Shown piece after piece: positions 21,449 through 28,857 of a stretch of 55,115 nucleotides of DNA (the stretch's first letter is position 1; each line of letters begins with the position of its first letter). The notes under the pieces were generated by a model. That model was not told the DNA's origin, made no database searches, and saw only the letters and a program-made list of their open reading frames with translations. Location: positions 1 through 55,115 of IMG/VR virus record IMGVR_UViG_3300021406_000003. The stretch is one strand, 5' to 3'. The translations under genes were made by a program, and so were the position numbers. This DNA comes from a virus.

Positions 21449-21819
21449 GCTTCCCGAGACGCTTCGAGGGCTTCGGTCAGGCTCTCGAAGCGGTTATCCT
21501 CGTCGATAAAATACTTCCTTTTTCTCTTTTCGAATTTCACTAGCAACGGGATAAAACCGGGGGGCATAGGATGTTCCAGTAACTCTGCAAAAACCGCACC
21601 CAACCGCTTGCCCACGCCTCCAATTTCTGCAATGACGTGAGGAAGGCCAGAGTCGAAGGGAGCCAAAGCGATGAGGTCGCCCGCGATCATATTCTCGTCC
21701 TTCCGCTTGCCGCGACGCTGACCCGAGCTGGAAGTTCTCGCGCACCGATACCCCAAGCGCGCGAAGCTGGTCATCACTCCGCCGACACGGGAGGCACCCT
21801 TCTTGGCCGAAGAGCTCAT
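21445..21819 (-). CDS. Holliday-junction-resolvase-like nuclease fold protein (124 aa)
   Basis: KKGASRVGGVMTSFARLGYR, then a central DLIALAP and HVIAEIGGVGKRL follow the archaeal Hjc / VRR-type PD-(D/E)XK layout (GD-x-I/V-A, then E-x-K). The usual catalytic Lys is replaced (EIG), so activity is doubtful. Last gene of the early leftward operon; its ATG overlaps the tiny membrane ORF upstream. Confidence 0.5.
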   Translation of the reverse strand: MSSSAKKGASRVGGVMTSFARLGYRCARTSSSGQRRGKRKDENMIAGDLIALAPFDSGLPHVIAEIGGVGKRLGAVFAELLEHPMPPGFIPLLVKFEKRKRKYFIDEDNRFESLTEALEASREA

Positions 21820-21902
21820 GCGCGCTCTCTATATCCCTCGATGACCCATACGAGGCACCACATCCAGGCAAAGAAGCCCAGAACACCAACGACAACGATC
21901 AC
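21816..21902 (-). CDS. Tiny membrane protein B (28 aa)
   Basis: GTG start overlapping the previous stop (GTGA) and ATGA overlap with the following nuclease-like gene. MIVVVGVLGFFAWMWCLVWV is one transmembrane helix, then a short charged end GYRERA. Perfect coupling on both sides argues that it is translated. Confidence 0.55.
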   Translation of the reverse strand: MIVVVGVLGFFAWMWCLVWVIEGYRERA

Positions 21903-21988
21903 GGCCAGAACAGCGCGCCAACCGAGAAAATGATGAAGAGCCCGAGCCCCAACAGAGCCCAATACAGCGGCTTTCTCTCGATTCTCAC
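21899..21988 (-). CDS. Tiny membrane protein A (29 aa)
   Basis: GTG start overlapping the HNH-like gene stop (GTGA). MRIERKPLYWALLGLGLFII is a basic tip plus one transmembrane helix. Coupled to the second tiny membrane ORF, forming a two-gene membrane pair of unknown role (toxin-like, signalling or lysis-related are all possible). Confidence 0.55.
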   Translation of the reverse strand: MRIERKPLYWALLGLGLFIIFSVGALFWP

Positions 21989-22275
21989 GCGCGCTCCACG
22001 ATAAGATTCGCACGCCGACAGTCGAGCAGATCGCCGTTTTCGTGGCGCACGACCTGGTCGTGGCGCGCGAGCATGATAAGGCGCGACAGTTTGAGTTCGA
22101 ACGGGTACGGTTCACTGCACAGCACGTTGACCACATGCCCCGCAGCATTCACATGCCAATGGAGAGATTCGGCCATCCCACGGTCGCGCCGGTCGATCTT
22201 TACTCCCTCCGGGAGAGCGTGCTGCCGGTACTCCAGATCGACCCACCCCGGCTTCCTCCGTGGCCTAAAGATCAT
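21985..22275 (-). CDS. HNH-like small protein (96 aa)
   Basis: SRLIMLARHDQVVRHENGDL and LDCRRANLIV match the H-x-(N)G-x-x-LDxRRxNL core of phage HNH homing endonucleases, but it is short and lacks the usual N-terminal NUMOD module. It may be a domesticated regulator or a degenerate nuclease. It lies in an operon chain with overlaps. Confidence 0.6.
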   Translation of the reverse strand: MIFRPRRKPGWVDLEYRQHALPEGVKIDRRDRGMAESLHWHVNAAGHVVNVLCSEPYPFELKLSRLIMLARHDQVVRHENGDLLDCRRANLIVERA

Positions 22276-22278
22276 GCG

Positions 22279-22587
22279 TCAGTCGTCCCGAGCGCCCTTC
22301 ATGTGGCCGCGCAAAGGCAGCTCCTCGGGCACCGCAGAGGGGCGATGTCCACGACGCGCAAGCTCGCCAACGATCTCGTCTCGCGTAGCCTCGAGCGACT
22401 TCAAAACCTCGCGCTCGGCGCCGAGGACATCTCGCTGAGTCTCGATCGTGGTACAGTAGCGCGCGAGGTCACCCACGAGCTGATCGAGCGATAACTCCAC
22501 AAGCGGCATCTGCTGCATCGCCTGAGCTTTGGCCTTGCGGATGCGTTCTTCTGCGGCTTGCTCAACCGCGTAAATCGTTTTGCTCAC
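22279..22587 (-). CDS. Hypothetical coiled-coil protein (102 aa)
   Basis: Helical: VEQAAEERIRKAKAQAMQQM and LGAEREVLKSLEATRDEIVG. Basic, probably dimeric. Overlaps the upstream gene by 4 nt. Function unknown. Confidence 0.65.
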   Translation of the reverse strand: MSKTIYAVEQAAEERIRKAKAQAMQQMPLVELSLDQLVGDLARYCTTIETQRDVLGAEREVLKSLEATRDEIVGELARRGHRPSAVPEELPLRGHMKGARDD

Positions 22588-22889
22588 CGCTCGCTTTCTT
22601 TCTTCTCCTGGCCCGTCAATTCATGCAGATGGAAGCAGTTCGGATGAACATTGATATAAGAAGCTTTCGGAGGCAAGATCATCGCCATCGTTACTTCATC
22701 CGGTACGAGCTGGTATCGCGCTGCGTGAATTTCGCTCCAATCAGGATACCGATGCGGATGGGAGATGCTGAGATGCCACAACGGATCTTGAGCGACGAGC
22801 ACCCTGAGATGAGAGCTTCGGAAGCACCGTGCGCCCGGAGCGAGGTATGCCGCTACGTGGGATGGGATGGCGCACTCGATCCAGTTCAT
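22584..22889 (-). CDS. DUF7694-like phage protein (101 aa)
   Basis: SSHLRVLVAQDPLWHLSISH, PHRYPDWSEIHAARYQLVPD and SYINVHPNCFHLHE reproduce a common phage family recalled as DUF7694, in which a tryptophan-rich beta sheet and the VN-x-H…HLHE segment are conserved. The start at MNWIECAIPS overlaps the 45-aa ORF stop (ATGA). No biochemical role is known. Confidence 0.72.
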   Translation of the reverse strand: MNWIECAIPSHVAAYLAPGARCFRSSHLRVLVAQDPLWHLSISHPHRYPDWSEIHAARYQLVPDEVTMAMILPPKASYINVHPNCFHLHELTGQEKKESER

Positions 22890-23023
22890 CCTGATGCGCC
22901 CCCCTGCGTTGCCGGCGGCTTGGTCTCCACGAATCCAAGCTGCTCGATGAGCCAAAGCCTGAGCTCTATCTCGCGCTCCCGGAGGAGAGCGGTAAGGGTG
23001 GGGTAGTCGTCAGAATAGTTCAC
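22886..23023 (-). CDS. Hypothetical microprotein (45 aa)
   Basis: MNYSDDYPTLTALLREREIE from GTG 23023, ending in an ATGA overlap with the DUF7694-like gene. One amphipathic helix. Coupling supports it. Confidence 0.55.
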   Translation of the reverse strand: MNYSDDYPTLTALLREREIELRLWLIEQLGFVETKPPATQGGASG

Positions 23024-23031
23024 GGCGCGCC

Positions 23032-23247
23032 TCAATTCCAACGACCACTCCCTTCGCCTGCGACAGGAGTCGCACCCTGCTTTTGAAGCGCTGCGTTTAC
23101 GGTCTTTACTTGTCGTAGAGCCTCTTGGCGCTCACGAGGGTCTGTTCCGTCTCTGCGGAACTCGCGTTCATGCTTGAGACCTCGAAGAACGTTGTAGAGG
23201 ATGCTGAGGATATGCATCGCGATCACGAGCCAATAAAGCCACCACAT
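23032..23247 (-). CDS. Small membrane protein (71 aa)
   Basis: N-terminal transmembrane helix MWWLYWLVIAMHILSILYNV, then a charged helix REFRRDGTDPRERQEALRQV. TAATG overlap with the upstream ORF. Unknown role. Confidence 0.65.
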   Translation of the reverse strand: MWWLYWLVIAMHILSILYNVLRGLKHEREFRRDGTDPRERQEALRQVKTVNAALQKQGATPVAGEGSGRWN

Positions 23248-23426
23248 TACCGCTCCCCCTCCACCGGAATGCCCTGGGGATTACGCTTGGCCCAGCTCGG
23301 CGCGACGCGGGGCTCCTCGGCAGCCGTGAGGGGCTTCCAGCGGGCGCGCTCGATGCTCTTGACCTCATCCTTCGCTTTCTTCGCGTTCGCCTTGCACCGG
23401 GCTTGGAGATCATCAATATCGCTCAT
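23247..23426 (-). CDS. Hypothetical small protein (59 aa)
   Basis: MSDIDDLQARCKANAKKAKD then AEEPRVAPSWAKRNPQGIPV; basic, mostly helical. Short overlaps at both ends (ATGA upstream, TAATG downstream) define it, although the opposite reading frame is also open. Confidence 0.6.
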   Translation of the reverse strand: MSDIDDLQARCKANAKKAKDEVKSIERARWKPLTAAEEPRVAPSWAKRNPQGIPVEGER

Positions 23427-23704
23427 GGCTTTCCAATTTCTTCATGCGCTCTGCGCACGGCTACCACGGCCTTATAAAGCTCGTATTGCAAACCAAGCGG
23501 CAGCGCCTCGATCTGCTCGGGAGACACCTTCTCCTCAATGAGCGCATCGTTAAATACGCAGATCCCCGCGCACGATATACAGATCGCAACGTCACCCGCT
23601 CTAGGAGTGCCCTCGCCCTCGATGTGAATCGCGCGGTCGTTGATGCGCCCGCAGTACGGACACGCGCTCGGTGTCGTCTCAGACTCCCGCCATTTCTTGT
23701 TCAC
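23423..23704 (-). CDS. Zinc-finger protein (93 aa)
   Basis: Starts at GTG 23704 overlapping the previous stop. Cys pairs in ACPYCGRIND and CISCAGIC form a treble-clef-like zinc site reminiscent of ClpX-type C4 zinc-binding domains (CxxCG…AxICIxCAGIC). The C-terminus is helical (LPLGLQYELYKAVVAVRRAH). It may bind a partner ATPase or nucleic acid. Confidence 0.68.
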   Translation of the reverse strand: MNKKWRESETTPSACPYCGRINDRAIHIEGEGTPRAGDVAICISCAGICVFNDALIEEKVSPEQIEALPLGLQYELYKAVVAVRRAHEEIGKP

Positions 23705-23904
23705 GAGAACGGCCCATTCGGCCACTTGGGGCCAGCAACCCAGCACAGACCGTAGAGCGAGAGGTCGAAGCCGCCCGCCGGGACCACGCCACGCGCGAAG
23801 TCTAAGGCGTTACCATCGAACGCTCGAGCAATAGCTGAGTGAAACAGCCACCCATTCGCGACGAGAACGCACAACCAAGCGGATAGCAATACCCATCTCA
23901 GCAT
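23701..23904 (-). CDS. Small membrane protein (67 aa)
   Basis: MLRWVLLSAWLCVLVANGWL is a signal-like helix, and a second moderately hydrophobic segment FDLSLYGLCWVAG follows. The start overlaps the end of the upstream gene and the stop overlaps the zinc-finger gene. Function unknown. Confidence 0.58.
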   Translation of the reverse strand: MLRWVLLSAWLCVLVANGWLFHSAIARAFDGNALDFARGVVPAGGFDLSLYGLCWVAGPKWPNGPFS

Positions 23905-24140
23905 AACGACTGTCCCGATGCCGGTCTCCCGTTGGTGCTCCGACCGTCCCCGCAGCCCTCGCGCGGAAATCGCCCCGTTGGATTCGGGTGCTCCTCGGGC
24001 AGCATGACCCAGCGCCGGAGGCACGCCTCGGACGCCGTGTAGAGCCGCTCGCGGGGAATGGGGCGACCACACCCGCACTCGCAGCGCTTTACTTTCGATT
24101 CCACGGCTTGAATCCCAGGAGGTCTTGCATGCTCGGCCAT
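23898..24140 (-). CDS. Cys-rich small protein (80 aa)
   Basis: KRCECGCGRPIPRERLYTAS, then EACLRRWVMLPEEHP, a likely zinc-stabilised fold seen in small phage proteins. Overlaps the HAD gene 3' end by about 50 nt. Unknown role. Confidence 0.55.
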   Translation of the reverse strand: MAEHARPPGIQAVESKVKRCECGCGRPIPRERLYTASEACLRRWVMLPEEHPNPTGRFPREGCGDGRSTNGRPASGQSLC

Positions 24141-24505
24141 TTGCCAGTGAACGTGATGGCTCGGTCGTCGATTGTGACCATGGCAGAAGGCTTGTGGTCA
24201 GGAAACCCGATCGCATCGAGAACGACTTGAGGAAGGGCGGGATCGCCAGGATGCCAACGGTCACAATGCTCCTCGACATGCTTCTTTAGCCACGCACGCA
24301 TCGCAGAAACGCCTCCAGGTTGGTGTGAGCGTGAGCTATAAATGACGACGTCAAACCGGGATGCAACGACGGTCATGAGAAACGGGATCGCTCCATCCAC
24401 GGGCGGGTCGGGAATCACATCCGCACCTTTCCACCCAGAAACATATGAATTTAGAACTCCGTCAAAGTCCAAGCACAAAATTGGCCTTCGGGAATCGCCT
24501 GGCAT
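24089..24505 (-). CDS. HAD-type phosphatase, recoded 5' end (138 aa)
   Basis: The HAD motif I LCLDFDGV has its catalytic Asp pair at residues 13 and 15, motif II Ser is in VIYSSRSHQ, and motif IV is VTIDDRAITF. Resembles phage HAD proteins of polynucleotide-3'-phosphatase size. Start ATG 24505 has the optimal site AAGGAGGA. A second, truncated copy of the same N-terminus lies at 25036-25074, separated by an HNH gene, and the two use different codons for the shared peptide (see findings). Confidence 0.82.
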   Translation of the reverse strand: MPGDSRRPILCLDFDGVLNSYVSGWKGADVIPDPPVDGAIPFLMTVVASRFDVVIYSSRSHQPGGVSAMRAWLKKHVEEHCDRWHPGDPALPQVVLDAIGFPDHKPSAMVTIDDRAITFTGKWPSMQDLLGFKPWNRK

Positions 24506-24520
24506 TAAATGGGTTCCTCC

Positions 24521-24549
24521 TTGCTTTTGAATGAACCGTTCCATATACT
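24521..24549 (+). promoter_or_regulatory. Leaderless promoter of the HNH gene
   Basis: TTGCTT, 17-bp spacer, TATACT, then 6 nt and the ATG of the HNH gene. No Shine-Dalgarno is present. It gives the intruding gene its own transcription against the operon. Confidence 0.65.
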
Positions 24550-24555
24550 GCATGT

Positions 24556-25029
24556 ATGGAATCCGATGCCCTGGAAATACTGAAAACGATGATGCGATAT
24601 AGCTGCTCCACTCAGGGATATACCCTCGTATCCTGCTTGGAGCATCGCCTCATTATGGCACTCCATTTGAAGCGCCCCCTGGAGACGTACGAAACAGTTC
24701 ATCACAAGAACGGAGACAAGAGGGACAATAGTATAGAAAATCTTGAACTGCTGACCTTTCATGAGCATGCAGAGAGGCATAATTTCATAGGGAAATGGTC
24801 TGAAAGCGAACAAAACCGCAAAGAAAACCACTGGCGATGGCGCAAAAATATCACGGAAGAGATTTTGATTGAATCGTTTAATCGCCTCAGATCTCTTACG
24901 CAAGTAGCGAAAGCGCTCAAAATGCAGCGGAACGCTGTAACCAAGAGGTTCGCCTATTATGGATGGAAGGTCGTTCGCCGTAGAGCACAGGAAGGCCGAG
25001 GATGGAGCAATATCTTGAAGCGGATTTAA
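24556..25029 (+). CDS. HNH homing endonuclease inserted in the HAD gene (157 aa)
   Basis: [20 protein letters not shown], then [20 protein letters not shown] and EHAERHN is the classic HNH endonuclease core (H-x-x-x-x-x-LGR/KP…VHHxNGDKxDNRxxNLEL). The C-terminus holds a DNA-binding HTH segment [20 protein letters not shown]. It faces opposite to the operon and separates the old from the replacement HAD 5' end. AT-richer than its surroundings, a sign of recent transfer. Confidence 0.9.
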   Translation: MESDALEILKTMMRYSCSTQGYTLVSCLEHRLIMALHLKRPLETYETVHHKNGDKRDNSIENLELLTFHEHAERHNFIGKWSESEQNRKENHWRWRKNITEEILIESFNRLRSLTQVAKALKMQRNAVTKRFAYYGWKVVRRRAQEGRGWSNILKRI

Positions 25030-25035
25030 GCACGA

Positions 25036-25074
25036 CACGCCGTCGAAGTCGAGGCAGAGAATGGGTCTGCTCAT
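25036..25074 (-). pseudogene. Remnant 5' end of the HAD gene
   Basis: Encodes MSRPILCLDFDGV from an ATG overlapping the upstream stop, then immediately enters the reverse complement of the HNH gene. It is the original start of the HAD gene, cut off by the insertion. Confidence 0.75.
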
Positions 25075-25151
25075 CTCACCGCCCGGCAGTGAAGGCATGT
25101 TGCGCACGCCTCGGAGGTCATGCGCCCGCAGTTTGGACAGAGGACGATCAT
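25071..25151 (-). CDS. Zinc-knuckle microprotein (26 aa)
   Basis: MIVLCPNCGRMTSEACATCL, with a second Cys pair CATCLHC, can bind one zinc ion. Start and stop both form ATGA overlaps with neighbours (exonuclease gene and HAD remnant), so it is likely a real gene missed by length filters. Confidence 0.6.
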   Translation of the reverse strand: MIVLCPNCGRMTSEACATCLHCRAVR

Positions 25152-25642
25152 GGCGTATACGCCTTTCTCGGATAATTGCCCATCAGGAACTCATACGCAT
25201 CGCGGTTCCATCTCGCATCTGAAAGCGAATGATGCTCGCCTTTCCCCTGCTCCGGGAGCTTCGGATTTCCTAGATCGTCGCAAAGCTGCTTCACGTCGCG
25301 GCAATACATCGGCCAACCTTTTGGAAGGTCCATCATCGTGCCGAACATCTGGGCGAACACGACCCAATCGTAAGCGCTGTAATATCCCCAGAACTCCGGC
25401 TTGCCGTCGCCGATGAAAGCCCGGACCTCTTCTTTTATGAGAGAAAGGCTTTTCATTTGCTCAACGGGTCCAAGTCGTGGAAGCACGTTTTCCTTGACCC
25501 ACTTATTGCAGAGGCCCGGGCGAAACTCGCCGCTCTCCGCGTAATACTCGCGCCCATCTTGGCAGACGATGCCGATAGAGATGAGCTCGATCGGATGCGA
25601 AGGCCCCGTCTCAGAGAACTCAGTATCGAGGAAATATCTCAC
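25148..25642 (-). CDS. DEDDh 3'-5' exonuclease (164 aa)
   Basis: RNase-T/Rv2179c-like fold: Exo I FLDTEFSE (D6, E8), Exo II Asp in SAYDWVVFAQMF, Exo III HSLSDARWNRD with the catalytic His and Asp. Length and order match the small 3'-5' exoribonuclease domain proteins of actinobacteria and phages. It follows the recombination genes, suggesting DNA or RNA end processing. Confidence 0.85.
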   Translation of the reverse strand: MRYFLDTEFSETGPSHPIELISIGIVCQDGREYYAESGEFRPGLCNKWVKENVLPRLGPVEQMKSLSLIKEEVRAFIGDGKPEFWGYYSAYDWVVFAQMFGTMMDLPKGWPMYCRDVKQLCDDLGNPKLPEQGKGEHHSLSDARWNRDAYEFLMGNYPRKAYTP

Positions 25643-26895
25643 GCCGTCGCCCTCCGCTCGATCTCGGCTAGCACGGCCTTAACGGTCGTGGGCTTGAGCT
25701 CGTGGTGATGCGTTACGTCCTTGATGAGCATCGAGAGCGCGGCGATATTTAAGCCGAGATGCGAGGCGCCCTCCGCGACTTTCCGAGCATCCTCCGGTGA
25801 AGCTGTCCCTTGTATGGCGAACACGAGCACGGCTAGAGGGTCTTCGGCCTTGGTGAGCTCTTGCACGAGGGCATCACCTTGCTTCAAGGCTTCGCCTGTC
25901 GGGGTTTCCTGCGTGCCTGCCCATTGCGGAGCCACCTCGGGCGGAAGACCGAAGTGCTCTCTCGCCGTTTCGATGACAGGTTCGGACTTCGTAAGGAGAT
26001 TGCGTATTTGCTCCGTGCGCGTCTCGCCCTCCGGCTCCTTGCCGATGCTTAGGTCGAACCAATCATCCGGGGAGCTCATCTCATCCTTGAGCGAGGCGTA
26101 AATGCCCCTAAACTTCGCCATAAGCTCCGAGCTCATGGTGTCGTAATTGCGTTGAATCCGGGCCTCGATCATCGCGCGGGTCACGCCGTATTCCTTGAAC
26201 GCCTCGAGGAGCTTACGCAGCGTATCCGGCGTCACGGGGAAGGCATGTTTCATGGTGCGTTCAGCCTGCGCGAGACCCGCCTCTTTCACGTCGCCAGGTA
26301 TGAGCGTGAGGATACACTGGCGCGTCCGGCGCGCGGCCCAATTCGCAACGTGCTCATAGATGTCGCGCTCCTCATTGAGAATCGTTCCGCCCTCAGCCTT
26401 GTCGCGAATATGCGGTACGTCGAACACACGGCTCACCGGCACGTTGGTCTCAAGGTCCCAGGCGAATGACTCCACAATCGTCTTCCCGGCCTTGATCGGG
26501 ATGAGCTTGCCTTGCGCATTCTTTTCACACGTATTCTCGACGCGGTCGATCGTGCGCCACCCAAAGCGGATATTGCCCCACTGTTGCGCCATGACTTCCG
26601 CGGCGCGAATCGAGAGGCCCCGAATCTTGGTGCCGCCACGAGGGTACTCGTAAATCGCCACCTCGGCCAACGCGGGGCGCGTGAAGGCGTCGATGATGCG
26701 CTCCATACTCTGCCGAGGGTTGCGCGGAAAGCGCTGCGCAGCCTCCATCGCAACGAAGACTTCGGCGGCGGCACGGCGAGATTCGACCTCGACGATTCCC
26801 CCGGTATTACCGTTTCCGTTCTGAATTGGCTTCGGCTGTGCGTACGGGTTTTCCACCCGCTGCATCTGCTGTTGCTGGGGAGACTGCTGTTCCAT
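25639..26895 (-). CDS. Phage recombination protein, probable annealase partner (418 aa)
   Basis: Carries VAMEAAQRFPRNPRQSMERI, YPRGGTKIRGLSIRAAEVMA, then a long DIYEHVANWAARRTRQCIL block. I have met this pattern in phage proteins adjacent to YqaJ/Exo-type nucleases. Two genes away from YqaJ here, so a single-strand-annealing or loader role in a two-component recombinase is inferred. The N-terminus is Gln-rich and disordered; a Lys/Glu linker follows. No Erf, RecT or Rad52 motif is proven. Confidence 0.65.
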   Translation of the reverse strand: MEQQSPQQQQMQRVENPYAQPKPIQNGNGNTGGIVEVESRRAAAEVFVAMEAAQRFPRNPRQSMERIIDAFTRPALAEVAIYEYPRGGTKIRGLSIRAAEVMAQQWGNIRFGWRTIDRVENTCEKNAQGKLIPIKAGKTIVESFAWDLETNVPVSRVFDVPHIRDKAEGGTILNEERDIYEHVANWAARRTRQCILTLIPGDVKEAGLAQAERTMKHAFPVTPDTLRKLLEAFKEYGVTRAMIEARIQRNYDTMSSELMAKFRGIYASLKDEMSSPDDWFDLSIGKEPEGETRTEQIRNLLTKSEPVIETAREHFGLPPEVAPQWAGTQETPTGEALKQGDALVQELTKAEDPLAVLVFAIQGTASPEDARKVAEGASHLGLNIAALSMLIKDVTHHHELKPTTVKAVLAEIERRATA

Positions 26896-27112
26896 GAGGT
26901 CCTTTCTCGACTTCGAGGATGGCTTCGTATATACTGTCGGCCAAGGTTTTAGGGCCGTCTAAGTTGTTCGGCGGAAACGCGAAGTAATGGTCATTGATGC
27001 ACACCAGCACGCCGGTTCTTGTAAGATCGACTCCGTCGACGATCTTCGCCGCCCCGCAATCGCGAATCTGCTCGAACTGATCGCAGCGTAATGTGTCAGG
27101 AGGTCGAGGCAT
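26807..27112 (-). CDS. Hypothetical protein (101 aa)
   Basis: Beta strand segment TRTGVLVCINDHYFAFPPNN, then helix TLADSIYEAILEVEKG, then a low-complexity tail overlapping the next gene by 89 nt. The tail frame could be incidental. Unknown function. Confidence 0.55.
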   Translation of the reverse strand: MPRPPDTLRCDQFEQIRDCGAAKIVDGVDLTRTGVLVCINDHYFAFPPNNLDGPKTLADSIYEAILEVEKGPHGTAVSPATADAAGGKPVRTAEANSERKR

Positions 27113-27368
27113 GTTTTTGGAGCTCCTCTAGCCGCATGATGGACGTGAAAATCTCTTCCGCAAAGGCTTTGAGGTTTGCGATATCATGCCGGAAAACGAA
27201 ATGCACGCCGTCGAGTTTAACCAAAAACGCCCATTCGCCGGTTTGCTTGTTTTCTAGCAAGCCACACGCGACTGCATCGACTTCGTGGAAATACGCACTT
27301 TTCTCACTGGCGGTATATACCTCTTTGGCCGCGCTCATGGCCTCCCGAAGTATTTCCTTAGCGCTCAT
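27096..27368 (-). CDS. Hypothetical protein (90 aa)
   Basis: Acidic helical start (ILREAMSAAKEVYTASEKSA) and a beta core WAFLVKLDGVHFVFRHDIAN, with short overlaps on both sides. Possible accessory to YqaJ nuclease just upstream. Not recognised. Confidence 0.62.
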   Translation of the reverse strand: MSAKEILREAMSAAKEVYTASEKSAYFHEVDAVACGLLENKQTGEWAFLVKLDGVHFVFRHDIANLKAFAEEIFTSIMRLEELQKHASTS

Positions 27369-28267
27369 TTCTTCACCGCCTTGAGGCGCATGACGCGCGA
27401 CTCGTACGGTTCCACGACGTAGCCTTTGTTGTGCTGGGTTTTCCAGGTGAGAAGCTCTTTGCCATTGTACGTCAAAACCGAGGAAGGCCCAAGAAATTCC
27501 CCGATCTCCCCTTGCAATGTCTCGACCTCCGTGTTGATGTCCTTCGCTTGCGCCTTGAGTTCGCGAAGCCGCTCAACCCGCTCGGCTAAATGTGCGTCAG
27601 CCTCCAGAAAGGATTCATAGCTCGTGGGGAACTTCTTTCGAGCATCCTCTATGTCAATCGCAGCGGGTGGAATCTTCTTGAGGACATTTTGTGTCCAAAA
27701 AGCAACCGCGATAGAGACGACGCGTTCGATAATTTCCGGCTGCGGTTCTACGATGTATACCCTGGCGGAATTTCCCCCGATGCAGGCCGCTAGATACCAG
27801 CGTTCAAACGATGTACACGCGAGGTAGCTCATGCACTGCAAAAAGTGTCGCGGCGGAACGCGATCGTCGCCGGCTTCAGCTCCCCACTTCTCCGTATCGA
27901 GAGCCGCAAAGCGATCCACATTCTTACATTCGAGGCCCGCAGACTCATCGACCACGCGCCCGTCGATGTTCGCCCGTATGAATGGATACTGCGGGTGAGA
28001 AATCGGTTCAGGAACGGTAACGACTTGCTTCCCAGTCTTATCGCTGAACCATTGCCTCAAAACTGGCTCAAGTCTATTTCCAAAATCTATCCTCTCCTCC
28101 GCGCTCAAGTCTTCCGGCTCGCAAAGCTGGAGCTTCTCCTGGTAGAGCTGGAAAGGCGTGCGATATCCGCGTAAACCTATCTTCGCTAAGGCTAGATCAG
28201 CGATATCCGTACCTCCGAGATACTCATGGCGAGTGCGTAAGAACTCTTCTCGCTCAGTCTTGTTCAC
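27365..28267 (-). CDS. YqaJ/lambda-Exo-type recombination exonuclease (300 aa)
   Basis: EFLRTRHEYLGGTDIADLAL is the YqaJ N-terminal signature; GNRLEPVLRQWF and ANIDGRVVDE…GLECKNVD carry the catalytic Glu, Asp and E-x-K of the PD-(D/E)XK core; a C-terminal helical region contains LKAQAKDINTEVETLQGEIG. It degrades one strand of duplex ends to feed strand annealing. GTG start with AGAGGAG ahead; its leader is the conserved structured RNA. Confidence 0.88.
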   Translation of the reverse strand: MNKTEREEFLRTRHEYLGGTDIADLALAKIGLRGYRTPFQLYQEKLQLCEPEDLSAEERIDFGNRLEPVLRQWFSDKTGKQVVTVPEPISHPQYPFIRANIDGRVVDESAGLECKNVDRFAALDTEKWGAEAGDDRVPPRHFLQCMSYLACTSFERWYLAACIGGNSARVYIVEPQPEIIERVVSIAVAFWTQNVLKKIPPAAIDIEDARKKFPTSYESFLEADAHLAERVERLRELKAQAKDINTEVETLQGEIGEFLGPSSVLTYNGKELLTWKTQHNKGYVVEPYESRVMRLKAVKK

Positions 28268-28320
28268 GGTGCGCTCCTCTTGCAGGACAAGCGCGAAGGG
28301 CAGGAAATACCCACTCCGAA

Positions 28321-28580
28321 CCTGGGCGTAATGACCCCACCCCCCTCTCGTCTCGTCTTCTACGCGAACTTCTGGCGGACGATTGAGTTTTCAATGAGCA
28401 GGTTATCGACGAGAGTCGGAGCCTTGCGGCCCTAGCGGGGTCGGCACGTTGGATGATGCCGAACCTCCTCAACCTCTTCCCTGCCGGCATATCGGAGGAT
28501 TTCCGTTCGCCGTGCGAAACACGAGCGGACAGGAAAGAAGCTTTTGGTGGTGTGAGTACCCGGAAGCTTCTTTTCATCTT
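28321..28580 (-). ncRNA. Conserved structured RNA, copy B (leader of recombination genes)
   Basis: On the minus strand: a first stem AAGAAGCTT…AAGCTTCTT; the core (28484-28523), 36 of 40 bases identical to copy A at 52001-52040; TCGGCA/TGCCGA hairpin; GGGCC-GCAA-GGCTCC hairpin with a GNRA loop; long stem CTCTCGTC/GACGAGAG with an inner ATTGA/TCAAT hairpin; then GGGTGGGG. Each part has a counterpart in copy A with compensating changes. It ends about 54 nt before the YqaJ start codon, so it could be a regulatory leader. Confidence 0.68.
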
Positions 28581-28741
28581 TCAGTCCCCCTCTCGGTCTT
28601 TGGTTGGTCCGAGTTCTTTTTTTTTGCCTGAGCTTCGTCGCCCAGGGAGCGCTCTAGCTCGAAGTCATCCTCGAAGTCCGTTCCTGAATAGGAAGGGCGA
28701 TCGGTTCGCTCGCGATCGAGCTGTGAACGGAAACTGCTCAT
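28574..28741 (-). CDS. Hypothetical acidic protein (55 aa)
   Basis: MSSFRSQLDRERTDRPSYSG, then an acidic stretch FEDDFELERSLGDE and a Lys-rich tail; likely disordered. The ATG overlaps the upstream stop. The stop lies at the edge of the structured RNA. Confidence 0.58.
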   Translation of the reverse strand: MSSFRSQLDRERTDRPSYSGTDFEDDFELERSLGDEAQAKKKNSDQPKTERGTER

Positions 28742-28857
28742 GAAGTACTCTCCTCTTGGTCGTAAGAATCTAGCGCACGTAAAGCGCGAGCGATGAATGG
28801 CGGAACATACTCCTCATCAGGGGGCGATTCCGGGAATCCCCAATTCGCGTCTCTCAT
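28738..28857 (-). CDS. Hypothetical microprotein (39 aa)
   Basis: MRDANWGFPESPPDEEYVPP then FIARALRALDSYDQ. ATGA overlaps at both ends. Unknown. Confidence 0.55.
   Translation of the reverse strand: MRDANWGFPESPPDEEYVPPFIARALRALDSYDQEESTS

Noticed and set aside
24505-25107. 200-aa leftward ORF starting MRNMPSLPGGEMSR
   Set aside because: Only the first part is the HAD remnant; most is the antisense of the HNH gene.
28254-28577. 107-aa leftward ORF starting MKRSFRVLTPPKA
   Set aside because: Lies wholly within the conserved structured RNA, has chance-like Arg/Ser composition, and copy A shows no matching frame.
28321-28580. Group I intron or RNase P RNA
   Set aside because: No group I core, guanosine-binding helix or RNase P conserved elements could be placed, and nearby genes are uninterrupted.
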